Assembly (NCBI GenBank): GCA_949357655.1
Contig: CASHTG010000017.1
Location: 1-64,000 of the forward strand
DNA length: 64,000 nucleotides
Direction of reading: 5' to 3'
Origin: Parascedosporium putredinis
Taxonomy: Eukaryota; Ascomycota; Sordariomycetes; Microascales; Microascaceae
Every line of letters begins with the position of its first letter. The first letter of the stretch is position 1. Under the pieces are notes generated by a model. The model had not been told where the DNA came from and made no database searches. It saw only the letters and a program-made list of their open reading frames with translations. Shown here in pieces: positions 24,050 through 35,152 of this stretch. Both the position numbers and the translations under genes were made by a program.

Positions 24050-25272
24050 ATGATTCGTCCGTTCCAAATGATTCCTATTTTCAGCCAGCCAACTATCAGG
24101 TTATATGTCCTCGTAGGTCAAGCAGAGTGCGAGCTAACCGGCTTTGGCAATAATAGGTTCCAAGCCAGGACGGCTCCACAACTCAGAGTTCCACATTTTC
24201 ACGCAACAAGGGAGCCTAGATAATCTCTTCAAGTCGGACCGTCAGAAGTTCATACCCTGCATATAATACTTAGCAACCAGCCCTTGAGGGGGCAAGCCGA
24301 GGGCACCACTGGGGCCCCAGCGAGTGAAACACTAGCTACGCCTAATATCCACCATGATGGTGCTCAGTGTAAGATCGGGGCTTCGTATTTTGATCACGTC
24401 TTGCTAGCTGTTTTTTAGCTCTTGACATTGGACCGCGACCACTTCGGGAAATACTACTGGTGAAGCGGCACAAGGTGATACGATCCTACCGTAGGGATGC
24501 ATTTGATATATTCATGATAATCTCGTCTTAAAATTCCTGTTAGGGAAGGCGAGCGGTTGATACTCTTACGATAAACTAGAATTAGGGCGTAGTCAAGGTG
24601 TCTAAGCAACATAAGGCAGCAGAGTAGGTTCAATCTAGAGAAAACTCTCACTCCAGTAAGCAATTCGGGAGATTTGAACCTCGCCTTCATCGTTTTTCTT
24701 CATGGCTTCTATTCTTTTCGATCTATATTTTTCTTAGTAAGGATTATGAGGTACAAGTAAGAAATTTAAGACTAAGAATACTAAACATGGTACTATTATA
24801 AATACAAGTTTCTTAATTTACTTAAATCTATTATAGGTAATTTTCTTATTTTAATTTCTCTATTTCATGCCGAGTACCTCATACTTCTAATATATCACTA
24901 GACTAGACTAGTTGAAGCCTTGATTTTCTAGTTGGAAATTTAGTGGTATTAGGCTAGGCGCTGCTTTAGACGAACCCCTAAGGGCTAGCTGAAGGATTTG
25001 GTGAGGTTAATCATGAGAACAAATGGCTTCCTATTCTTCAGCGAGTGTTTATATAATATCAATATCAAATGCCTAGACCATTGTTAATCCACTCAACGTA
25101 CTTGAACAGTTTGAATTTAAGATAATTCTATACTAGGCAGGTATAGCCTGCCTGCTTCATATAATCAGAAGTCTGCGCGATAAAAGCGCAATGATAAATA
25201 TATAGAACTGAAACTATCATATCTGCAAGAAGAATTAAAAATGGTACCGGATTTTCGCGACTTTTATATCAA
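24050..25272. other. Gene-free, AT-rich from 24.7 kb
   Basis: Nothing assignable. From about 24700 to 25240 the sequence is TA-rich and looks transition-decayed. It is the 3' flank of the leftward secreted-protein gene. Confidence 0.45.
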
Positions 25273-25910
25273 CTATTCTGGGACCAGATAGTAGAGGCTC
25301 CGGCATTCGTTTCCGTTTCCATCAACATAAATAACCCGTCCATTATCCCTATAAACTCGGAACTCGCGGAATCCATTGTCCGCCTCACTATAGTAAAGGT
25401 CAGTTGCTGTAAACAAAAATGGTGGCTGCACCTTGTCCATGAGAGAGGTACGAGAAGTTGTTCTACATACCCTACGGCGCTGCCTTCCGGCCAGTCAGCA
25501 GCATCGGAATGTAACCTCCATGCCAGGGTTCCGTGGGAGCCTGGGAAAGAGCAGTCGAGCGAGCCAGAGGCCCAGTCGTACTGCCCAGCCGGGATAGGGA
25601 GACAGGTGTCCCCGGGCCAGGGTTAGCCTCGCACTTATCTGCGTTCGGGCAGTACTATATAGTCCTTAATTAGTAACATTTTTTCTATAGTTAGGTCGAT
25701 TATTGGCGGTCTAAATAAGGTTCGGCGAGTATTATTCTTTATCATAGCGTTTGTTAATACTTACATTCGCTGCGGAATAGTTTCCGCAGTCCACGAAGAC
25801 AAAGCCCTCTTCCCTCTTTGCTAAAATGCCCGCAGGTGTAGCCGGAGTTGGGGTTGCAATGGCCATTTCAAAAAGGCCGCAACTATAAGGAGTTGCTGGA
25901 AACGAAGCAT
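25273..25910 (-). CDS. Small secreted cysteine-containing protein, candidate effector
   Basis: The start ATG at 25910 gives a short signal peptide (MLRFQQLLIVAAF core), a TPTPATPAG linker and an AKRE site typical of Kex2 processing. The mature part is about 120 aa and has six cysteines, in CGNYSAAN, YCPNADKCEANPG, TCLPIPAGQYDW, LDCSFPGSHG and ECRSLYYL. Proposed introns are 25655-25764 and 25426-25475. Two homopolymer breaks (AAAAA 25870-25874, CCCC 25610-25613) must be lengthened by one base for a continuous 159-aa protein. No known fold is recognised. Size, secretion signal, pro-site, cysteine count and subtelomeric position are what is usually seen in fungal effectors or small extracellular proteins. 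The second intron uses a weak GTAGGG donor, so that boundary is less sure. Confidence 0.6.
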
Positions 25911-26925
25911 TGTTGCAGCTAGTGTCGAGTCTTGGATAAAGGCAAAAGGATAGGTGTATCGGAAGCGATATATAGACTTGCTATCAATTCTATCTCTATC
26001 CAGTATCGGCGTTTGGGGGAAGTATGTTGATTATATACTCGCCGAACCCATCCGCTACGTCTTCACCCTAAAGCACCCTATAAACACCACCCCATATCTG
26101 CCGCGGGTGTAGCCCCGCGCCGTGATATCGCGTGTTAGCCTGCAGGATCTCCGACTTATTGCGTTGGATTCCACGATATTAAGCTAGGTGGTTGTAAGTT
26201 GCAGGAGTGTTCATGTGGCGGAATCATCCGAGCGAAGGACTCTTTAGGCAAATAGCATCCTCTCCATTCCTAACTCCAGCATCGCAATTACGTCCGCCAT
26301 CACCCCGCTGCCTATACCAGTTCCAAAGGACGCTGGCTAGTAGGTATCGGAAGGTTGTTCGCTAAGGATCTGACATGCATAGATGAGGTTCAATGTTTAG
26401 ATTGTTTGGGCACTCCTAACTCGTGCAGATTGAGTCTGGGGCCGCGCCCCATGGTGCTGCCTCTGGCCATTAATATAGAAGCACTCGACTGCGAGTTACA
26501 CGAAGACGTGGCCTACCCATCAGTAGGCGCTCGCTTTGTCGGCACGGGCGGGTTGGCGGCATTTCGGCAAAATCTAGGAGAACAGCCCGTCGATGTGGTG
26601 GCGGCCGCACGTGAAGATCGCCTAATATACTCTCAAGGATCATTGCGCTGGGCCTCTGATTTGGGCTGAGCCGGTGGTGCCTACTCACTACATCTATAGG
26701 TCTCGATCGAAGTTCGGCGAAGTGAACTTTACAGGTAGCTAATTTCCATCTTCAATTCATGTCCGCGACTGAAAGAACGGCAACTGATCAAGGGCGCCTA
26801 TTACCTAGGCTTTCAATCCTTAATACTAAACGATACCTCAAGTTAAGATTTTGCCTTATTTTGGCCCCTTGATTCCGACGCGTGACGTTGGATATCACTA
26901 TAACAGCTGGTATCCTAGTCTTGTA
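25911..26925. other. Gene-free stretch
   Basis: Promoter of the leftward secreted-protein gene, then sequence without a supported gene. A plus-strand frame at 26355-26669 (104 aa) has no domain or homologue that I recognise. Confidence 0.4.
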
Positions 26926-27062
26926 GAACTTTAGACTTGATGACGAAGCCCTGCTGGGCGAGCCTGTCCACGTAGCCTTGGCCGAAGCAAGCGGGCGGGA
27001 GTGTAACAGCCGTCGTCCAAGTCAAGATTATCCTCGAGAATTGTGAGGGCAAACGGGTAGCA
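26926..27062 (-). pseudogene. Possible C-terminal fragment of a saccharopine-dehydrogenase-like protein
   Basis: Conceptual minus-strand reading shows YPFALTILEDNLDLDDG followed, in a shifted frame, by ACFGQGYVDRLAQQGFVIK and a stop. The pattern of an acidic patch, a GG-x-TPA-like turn, then G-x-x-YVDRLxxxGF resembles the extreme C-terminus of fungal saccharopine dehydrogenase-like oxidoreductases. No upstream exons could be found. If real it is a relic, which would sit next to the amine-related locus. Low confidence. Confidence 0.25.
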
Positions 27063-27847
27063 TAATCTTTTACCCCTCTAAACCGTAGCTTTTATTACAC
27101 TAAACACTTCTCTATCTAACACCGATTATCATTATGAAACACCGTCTTACTTACCGACTTTCCAAATGACATAAGGGTAGCATACATCAGGTAGAGTCAA
27201 TATGCGATTGTTATAACAACTACCTATTTCAAGTCGTCGCAAGCTCTCTAACTAATAATACATGTACAGTCATTGAAAGAGGCTAGCTATCCTAATGCAA
27301 TAGCTCAGTGGAAGCTCTGATAATTGACCGCGCTCCAATACATACCGACATTGCTCGCTCCCTTCCGGTATATAAAAGGAGGCAGAGGCAGGGGCAAGGG
27401 CGAGAATCCGAACTACTCACTTGCCTATATGTCAATGCTACCTATCCTATGCATTTTCGCTCCTACAGACTAACTTTTTAACGAAATCTTATCCAGTCCT
27501 TTACTGTACGTCAAATAATAACCCGCATTTTATATTTCATCTGAATTATACTACTCGTCTCTAGGGGGAGGTGAGCGCAGGGATCATAACGCCCTTAGCT
27601 ACTACGACAGTCAAGGTGGTTCAGCTGGAGGTAGGCAGTTTACAAATGCGCACAGCCATAGCTGAATCGTGTCCAAAGGCAGATAGACCCTCACTAGCAC
27701 ATTTCAAAGTGGCCTCATCCGGTACAAAATGCCGACAACGATCTTCGTTACGTGGTGGCCGGTTATGTTACCATTGCTCGGCTAATAGAAGGGCATATGT
27801 AGCTTTCCTCTTTCTCGGGCGTGGATACTTCGTGCTTGTCCGTCTTG
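27063..27847. other. Intergenic; TATA-like element with no clear gene
   Basis: A canonical-looking TATATAAAAG occurs at 27369-27378 on the plus strand, followed by a GGCAGAGGCAGGGGCAAGGG stretch, but no convincing coding sequence starts downstream. The plus-strand frame at 27571-28062 mostly overlaps the end of the opposite MFS gene and is rejected. Confidence 0.35.
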
Positions 27848-29424
27848 CTAGGATGATCCGCTTCTCTCCGCGCGTCGAGGCGGAGCATCGTCGGGGAGTC
27901 GTTCACAGCAAATTATGTACGCTGCACTCAGGACGCTCAGGACGATCCAGATTAACTGACCGTCAAGAATTTGGTTCCTCACACCGACCGCGTAAAGGGC
28001 GGTCGACGCGCCTGGTGCAAGGGTGCGTATGCCGCTCGAGACAATCAGTGCGATGGCATTGAGAGTGCCAAGGAAGAGAGGATTAGGAGCGGAATCGTTC
28101 AGGGCGAGCTGCACGCCCGTAAATGTCATGGAAACGCCCGGACCGAGAATGGTAATGACTGCTCCAATGGACCAGAACCAGGCCATAGAGACAGGGCTGC
28201 CAGTGCGGAGGAGGTAGTTCAGGAGGATGTACCCTAGGAAGGTGAATGGGTAAGCAATGGCGCACCATCGCATCACGATCTTTGTCCCAAGCCGACGCTG
28301 GAGGGAGGGGAAGGCGAGGAGCAGCCAGAGGGTCTGGCTAGCACCTTCGACGGCCATGACGAGGGAGATCATCGAAGGTTTGGAGCCCCAGCCAAAACCG
28401 CCAAGTTTTACAGGCGTGTAGAGAGCAATGGGAAATACGGCGGTAAAGATATAGGCAAGGAGCATGGTGTGCGAGTAGACCCACAGCGCTACCGCAACGC
28501 CAGGTGCCTTGAGGGCTTCCCACAAGGTAGGCGTAGCCACGGGGACCTCCTCGGTAGCTGTGGCGCTGGAATCTTTGACGCGACCCTGGGCGGTGAGAGT
28601 TTCTTCGAGGAACAGGGCGGTGGTCACGGCGCCTGTGGCGCCGATGGCAGCGATGACGAAACCGGCCAAGGCGTAGGGGTAGGTGTCAAAAAGACACTGT
28701 CGGCGAACCATCGCGGGTATTGCTCCTTGGGATTCGCCAACACACCGCCGATAATAAGGCCAAAGAAGATGCCAAGGTTAGAGCTGACAGAGAACCAACT
28801 GTAGGCCTGGGCCTGCGTCTCCCGCGTGCTGAGCTCGGCAATCATGGTGCGGATGATGAGCGACGATCCAGAGAAGATGCCAGCTAAGCAGCGATACAAG
28901 ATCATTTCCCAGATAGTTGTGGAGAGGCAGAAGAGCCCGGGCCCGATGGCCATACCGACGAGGCTGATGAGCAGGACGGGCTTTCGGCCAATGCGATCTG
29001 CGAGGCGAGCCCAGAACAGCAGCACGGCCATTTGCGTCGCGGAGAAGAGTGATTCGATGAGGCCGCTATAAAAGCCCACGTCTGACTCGGGTAGCTTCCC
29101 GTTGCGCTCCACCATTTTGGCAAGGAAGGGGAAGATGGAGAAAAAGGCGATGGGCTCCATCATGCGCGCATACGACAGCAGCAGAATCTGGAATTTGGGC
29201 AGCGGCTTGCCCGGCGGTCGCCCGTCCTGCTGCTCCCTGCCGGTTCCGTAGCTTTTGCCCACACCAGAACCTCCGTGTCCGCTTTGGATATCATCGTCAG
29301 CACGTACTGTCGGTGATTCCGTGTCGTTGCTTCTCCCGTTCTTGTCGCGGTGGAGGAACGGGGTTGTCTCGGTTGCGGTCTCATCATCGCCGTCCCCGTG
29401 AGAGCGGGACCTTTGACGTGTCAT
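27848..29424 (-). CDS. MFS transporter, DHA1 / ZIFL-like efflux type
   Basis: The ATG at 29424 (MTRQRSRSHG) begins a charged N-terminal tail of about 85 residues, then the first span PLPKFQILLLSYARMMEPIAFFSIFPFLAKMV. Loop 2-3 has RLADRIGRKPVLL, the DHA1 motif A. The antiporter-type span 5 region is SVSSNLGIFFGLIIGG. The second half includes a long central loop and spans to WIVLSVLSAAYIICC. The reading is 525 aa after one added base at AAAAA 28688-28692, which joins VSSNLG...RWFADSV to YPYALAGFVIAA. These transporters export drugs, metabolites or metals by proton antiport. It is divergent from the ATP-grasp-like gene, and its position makes it the likely exporter of that locus. No introns are evident. 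Confidence 0.9.
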
Positions 29425-30756
29425 GGTGAGATTGAACGACAGCAAAAAGAGCGACTGCAGCTTCTACGTCAGTAGTTTCTTTTGTGTCAGGATCTGGACG
29501 ATGATGTTATTACCAAATCGAATGCTTCAACGGAGGGGCGCAGGGATATGTACGATTCACGACCGAAGGCGTGCAATTGGGCCTAGAGGCAGGGGATTCT
29601 CCACTCACTGCAAGTTAGGATGCAAGAGAAAAGGGCCTACCTCCTCGACCCGGATGCGGCAATTGCGTATTAGATACCTCGGTAGAAAATGCGAGCTCAA
29701 AGAAGAAGAAGAAGACGAAGAAGAAGAAGGATGCTACCCCTGGACCTAGGCTGAGGGGAAGGAAAATGATGAAATGAGGTGGAAGGGTGGGGAAGATGAA
29801 GCAGCAAGCAACGGCGCGTTGAACGCCTGCAGCGTCGCACTTTCTTTTAGGCTTCTCCACATTTCCACATTTCCCCTTACCTCCTTCCATTTTCATTGCC
29901 GCCTCCGCCTTCCTCTTTTGCTTTACATGTTCATCAAGCGACGTGTTCCTCCTCAAGACAGGCAAAGAGCTCACGAAGGGACGTAAATAGCGATCGACCC
30001 TCGTACTAAAACACGTCACTCACCGTTGATCTTCCTAGCTACAATAGACGATCTCATGAACAAAAAAACAAAATATAAGAGGGGTTGCTGAGATGGAAGG
30101 CAAAGTACCTAACGCACCCTGCTACCATCCTATCCTCCAATTTAAGCCTAGTTCCTGTGGAGATCACCGCCAGCCCTGCGAGGCAGCACCCGCCACGCCC
30201 AACCACACTGACTCTCGCCATAATACCCCTGGAGCCGGACTCAGCTGGGGCCGCGTAAAGAGATCGACTGGTGAGAAAAAAGCAGCTCTGTCTTAATCCG
30301 TAACGGTAGGAGTCATGCTCTCGCTCGCTCCCGGTGCTCGATAAAGGCATGCCCACCTGCCCGCACGTACATTTCACGGGAGCAGCCGTACTGGTGGCTG
30401 GCTGGGATGCATGGGCCGGGCCGCGCACGCCACATTCCGAACTAAGATTCGAGACCTCGATAATCCCCGAGCACGCCAACCTCGTCAATCGGGTACCCGT
30501 CTCGACCTCGGCCAGGAAATAGATCAAATCAGCATGAGCCATTTACACAATGAGTTACGCTACTGTGTACAAACACGGTCTCGGTCTCTCTCTTTAAATA
30601 GCCGCCGCGTGTGTCTCCCGGTTGGGGCGTAATAGATCACGAGCTGCATGTTATTGTGGGCTCTAAGGCAATCCCATCACATACCCCCGTTTACAGACGC
30701 TCTTTCGCGGCAACGTTTTTTATCCGTTTACACTGCGAACTTCTTTGTTGTTGAAA
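29425..30756. promoter_or_regulatory. Divergent intergenic region, MFS / ATP-grasp-like gene
   Basis: About 1.3 kb between two outward-facing genes, so promoters of both. It holds a long A/G-rich (AAG)n-like tract at about 29700-29730 and CT-rich initiator-like sequence just before 30600. No protein-coding unit is supported. No sequence motif could be shown to be shared with the other cluster promoter. Confidence 0.4.
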
Positions 30757-32487
30757 ATGGTTACCGTGAGCTTGACGGCGCCCCAGCTCCTACACCAGAT
30801 ACATGTCGGGATCCGGCAGCGAGTAACTGACGGAGACAGTCCTCCTGTTAAGTCGGCTGCAGCAGTCGTCGATCCATCAAGAGTACAGGACTTATACGTC
30901 TCCAGCTTGCTCCGGCAATGCCCGCCCGAAGCCTGGCCAAAGAACAACTATGACTTGACTTCTGCACGGCCTATCCTCGTGTCCCATCATCACCAAACGC
31001 AGCTTGCTCAGTTAAGCGATGCCCTTGTTCTCGCGATTACAGATATCGTCGAGAGGTGGTGGTCGGACCCGGAGACTAATTTCCCAGAGAGGATGCCTTT
31101 AGGCAAGAGGGAAGAGGCATTGCTCAAGGCAAGTAGACCCGATCCGTGGCCTGTCAGCAGAAGAATTGAATATCGAACACTAACCGTCAAATTTTATGTA
31201 GTGGATTGACGAGGAAACTCCTCGTTTAATCCCCCACTTCCGCCAGTGCCGCGGTGCATGGAGGCCAGATTTTCTAGTGGAGGACGACCGCTCTAACGGT
31301 TCTACCCTCCCAAAGGAGTCCTTTTGCATCACTGAAATCAATGCCCGTTTTGCTTTCAATGGGCTCTATCATGCAGCTTATGGTTATCAGGCTTGGCATG
31401 ATTTGGGCCTGAGCAATATAGGACTCACCACATCCGCGAGCGTAGACAAGGTATGAAGTTCCTGCCCTCGTTTGAGCAGAATGTGGTTGCAGCCCAACTG
31501 ACTCATTTCTCTTTTCTTCCCTCGAGAGTTTAGCTATACCAGGGAGGGCACGGCTTCTTTGACCTCACCAAACCTGTGCATCTTCTCAAGGGAGTCGAAG
31601 CAGGGAACGACATCTTCATGTTAACAGACCACCTGCGGCGCGTTCTGGGGCAAAGGCCGCGCTTGATCTCGCCCGCAGATTTACGTGTCGTTGCGGATTC
31701 TGAGAGCCCGCTGGGATTCAAGCTCTGCTGCTTGAAAGTAGCTCCAACGTCGGGCCACGAATCTCGCGACCACAAACGCACCTTGGGTACGCTTCTCCTC
31801 TCCGACGATGACGAACCAGTGGAGGAAATCCATCAAGTGGCGCTCGAGCTTCACCAGCATGAGCTTCACGCCATGTCAGAAATCATGCTGCGCCTCGTCT
31901 CTCTTCGTTGCCTCAACGACATGCGTACTATTCTCCTCGTGCACGATAAGAGAATGCTTGGTATCGTTCGACAGGAGCTCCCCAGGCTAGTGGGACGTGG
32001 CGTCCTGACTGCGAGCCAGGCTGCGACGCTTCAAAAGGGAATCGTGGAGACGATTCTTCCCGGTTCGCCTGAGATGGCAGATCTCTTGAGACGCTGTCGG
32101 AATAATCCCCATCTCATAAACGACTATCTTCTCAAGCCCATTCGCAGCGGAAAGGGAGACGGTATCCGCTTCGGAGATGAGATGGCCGCCGATCATTTCC
32201 TAGAACACATCGAGCAGCGCCTCGCCAATCCCGGTCTGGATTGTGCTCTGGGTACCCATGGTACCGGAAGCACATGGGTCATCCAGCGCCTGGTCAATCA
32301 ACGCCTGTACAGCCTTAGCGCGGGGCCCTCCGGTCGAGAGTGGCAGCCACTAGTCGGCACGTTCCACTTGATGGACGGGGAACTGATCGGACTTGGCATT
32401 TGGAGGTATGGTCCTAGCCGGGTCTGCGCTGTCAGCACAGGTGGTCATTGGACTGTGTCCGCCACGCCAATGTTTTCTAGTGCCTAG
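30757..32487 (+). CDS. ATP-grasp-like ligase, function unknown
   Basis: Three exons code for an intact 524-aa protein (an in-frame ATG at 30745 would add four residues). The first intron (31129-31201) is of the rare GC-AG class with donor GCAAGT; the second is 31451-31533. Seen motifs: EINARFAFNG at about 169-178, resembling the metal-binding E-x-N-x-R of ATP-grasp enzymes, and KPIRSGKGDGIRFGDE at about 408-423, resembling the lysine plus glycine-rich ATP-binding strand. The order (E-x-N first, K-P later) suggests a circularly permuted ATP-grasp fold as in glutathionylspermidine-synthase-type proteins. Such enzymes make amide bonds through acyl phosphates. Neighbours suggest an amine substrate. 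The fold call needs structural confirmation; the gene itself is well supported. Confidence 0.72.
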
Positions 32488-33647
32488 AACAGCCTCCTTT
32501 GTGTGTGTCGACGGCTGGAGGGTGCCAGAATGCAATTTTAAGACACGCGCGGGAATGATGGGCGAACCAAGAGCGCTCATGTTTGCTTTTGGTCTCCAGT
32601 AGTTCAAAGAGAAAGTAGTTTATCATAATTTGACTCTTGCGTTTCATGTCCGGCATTTCAGCTGCAATCAGGAATCCGGTCGGGTCCAAGTCTAATGTAA
32701 AACACCACGGATAGCCTTGGCTCCCGCTGGCAAGCTACTCGCCACGGAGAGAGCAAGAGGGAAATGACTCAGCTCGTTATATAGTATCTATTAGACTAGC
32801 AGGTAAGCTACCCGTATATGCGCCTTGCTCTACTAGCCTTGCCCCAAGCTTCGAACCAGGTTTCAACGACGCCAGCGCGTCCTGTGGGGAGCTGAATGTA
32901 CTTGTAGTAACTATTCTAACGCAAAGACGTGGGGGTTCTCTCTAAGATCGAGATTGCTTATTCCGAATGATGCCCACATTGTCGTTGAGATGCGAGAGCC
33001 TGCAACCCAGCGGCCGGCCACGATAACTAACCCAGGACACCGCATATACACGATGGCGAGATTGCCTCGCACCGTCATATTCTCGCAAGTACGTGCTATC
33101 GCTACGGTATGATTCCTTTCTCATGTCCACACACGACTCGTTCATAGGATTACCCACACTGCTACCCAACTATGCATATGCGCGTTCGGGTAGGGCCGAG
33201 CACGCCATGCTGTTTGCAGTTATTGTGATGAGAAAGTGCAGGTGCATCTTCCCCGCCGAGACCAGTAGGGGATCTTCATCCCGAGGGCCCTATGAGGAAA
33301 CTTGCGCCTCGGGTCCCAAGCCATAGCAAGGATCAGATAATCTCCCCTTTTTGAGCTAGAGTTTTTTTTTCTTTTTTTTTTTTCAATCTTACTGTGATTC
33401 TAGGGGTGCTTTGCTGCAATTGCTCTAAATAAACGAGATTTAGCAGGTTGCCGTTGAATGCAAGACACCCTTAAAAGCGACAGACAATTTTACCATCACA
33501 TATCCGTTATCACATAATAGCTATAAGTTTGCCCAGGCCAACACTGACCGTGATCAATCAGCGTGGAATCGTCGAAAACTCTCCATCTCATCCCACTGCT
33601 GTATATCACGAGTTAACTAGTATCCCACAATCCACACGTGCCTCACA
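32488..33647. other. Intergenic, 1.2 kb
   Basis: 3' flank of the ATP-grasp-like gene and promoter of the oxygenase gene. A nearly pure T tract (about T9-C-T13) lies at 33362-33384. Short frames at 32942-33326 have no recognisable domain. Confidence 0.45.
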
Positions 33648-34648
33648 ATGCAACGCGTCCTGACACATTCGATAGAGACAAAAGTGTTGACCAGCCTTGC
33701 GGCCGGTAAGTATGTTCCTTCCCATACTCTACACCCCCGCACTGCTCAGTGACCACCATCAACATCATCAAGCGTGGCTAACTAGAAAGCTCGATACTGC
33801 TTGCCAAACTAGGAAAATCCAATGTGCCACAAATAGCAGCACCATTTCTTTCTATCGCCAAACAACCTCGTCATATAAACGAGGTACACTCAATCCTCTC
33901 AAACAAGGGCATCCTCAAGATAAGCCTTGGGTTTGACGACGATAGCAGCCAATATCTCAGCAACCTCATCCAAAACCTTCATCTAAATCATCGTCATGGG
34001 CTTCCAGTAAATCACAGCGCATCCAAAGGCTGGTTCTGGGACGTCCGGCCCAATGAGACCACCTTCCAGAGCAACAACCATCGTGCTCGCTCTGAAACAA
34101 TGGCAGACTTCCCTGGCACACTGACTGCAGCTACGAAGATTGCCCGCCACGGTATTTTGCTTTGCAAGTCCTTCAGCACGACCGTTGCGGGGAGGGACGC
34201 TTTCTGTGCTCAATGTCGATCACGCCATCAAGCTTCTGTCAGATTCGGGGAGGGAAGCGCTCACAAGACCAGAATTTCGGATTACAGTTCCCCCGAATTT
34301 ATACAGTCTCCTACCAAGACGTCTATCATCAGCAGCTTACTTGTGGGTGGAAGCAGCGCCAGTGGTACACCCAAGGCTTCGCCTGCCTTACTTCGATTTA
34401 GGGAGGATATTATGGCGCCGCTGACGGCGCGGGCCGCTGCCGCTTTGGAGGAGTTTCGGAAAGTCCTTGCGGGCTCTCAAGTGAGACAAGCCAAGCTAAA
34501 CTTGACACCTGAGGTTTTACCTAGAGGTTCAATCGTGGTTATGGATAACCGTAGATGGCTACATGCAAGGAATCACGTCAATGATCCCGAGCGACACTTG
34601 AGAAGAGTGAGATGGGACGGGGTGGAGTTTTCAACAGGATCTGTTTAA
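33648..34648 (+). CDS. TauD/TfdA-family Fe(II)/2-oxoglutarate dioxygenase
   Basis: Two exons (intron 33706-33785) start at ATG 33648. After a short N-terminal part comes ADFPWHTDCSYEDCPPRYFALQVLQ, with the iron-binding H-x-D, then GGTLSVLNVDHAI, TRPEFRITVPP, LLRFREDIMAPLT, and near the end RWLHARNHVNDPERHLRRVRWDG, which carries the distal iron His and the 2-oxoglutarate-binding Arg. This is the clavaminate-synthase/TauD jelly-roll class, which hydroxylates, desaturates or cyclises amino-acid-like substrates in the cytosol. Three breaks at CCC 34111-34113, GGGG 34189-34192 and CCCCC 34290-34294 each need one base; the corrected length is 307 aa and every motif then falls in one frame. It is convergent with the ornithine decarboxylase gene. 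Confidence 0.85.
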
Positions 34649-35152
34649 TTCCATTTTAGAGGCGCATAACGATTCTTTCTTACTTGGCCTCGTTCTAGAA
34701 CTCTCAAAAGGCGTTATGCGGGAATCGCCGTAATGTCTACGCAGAATTTGGTTTCACTCAATATCAGATCTACAGATTCAACATCTTACTAAAGCGTAAC
34801 ATGCAATAATACTAACCTGAACGGGAGTATTCCGATCGGCCCAAGTCGTAATCTAGCTCGGGCACTAGAGCAACAGCCAGCCACTCCGACCACAGGAGAC
34901 CCTAGTCTAGCTTAACCAGAGGAGAATCTTTGGGAATTAGCGCCTTCCGCACCTAAGCTCCAGGCGCATGATCTACGACAAGAATACATGAATGATGTAA
35001 TGAAACTTTTGCTTCTTTTCAAAGGATTTCCGTACAGCCAGCCACTGCCAGCCCCAGGGTTATTAACGGACTTGTGATTACCACAAGCGCGGACAAGGGC
35101 GAATCGGAAGTGGATCTTTTATTTTAAACTTGGCCAAAGAAATTCTTGGGTT
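34649..35152. terminator. Convergent 3' region between oxygenase and decarboxylase genes
   Basis: About 500 bp between two converging genes, so it should hold both transcript ends. No additional gene is seen. Confidence 0.4.

Noticed and set aside
24600..24700. Possible tRNA on the minus strand (GAGGTTCAAATCTC resembles a T-arm)
   Set aside because: No matching acceptor stem, D-arm or anticodon stem could be found at the right spacing.
26355..26669. 104-aa plus-strand frame
   Set aside because: No family signal, no intron pattern and no plausible promoter; could not be supported.
27571..28062. 163-aa plus-strand open frame
   Set aside because: Largely antisense to the MFS transporter's 3' end, basic low-complexity translation, no domain.
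33362..33384. T-rich tract as the poly(A) tail of a minus-strand retroposon
   Set aside because: No target-site duplication or element sequence beside it; treated as a simple low-complexity tract.
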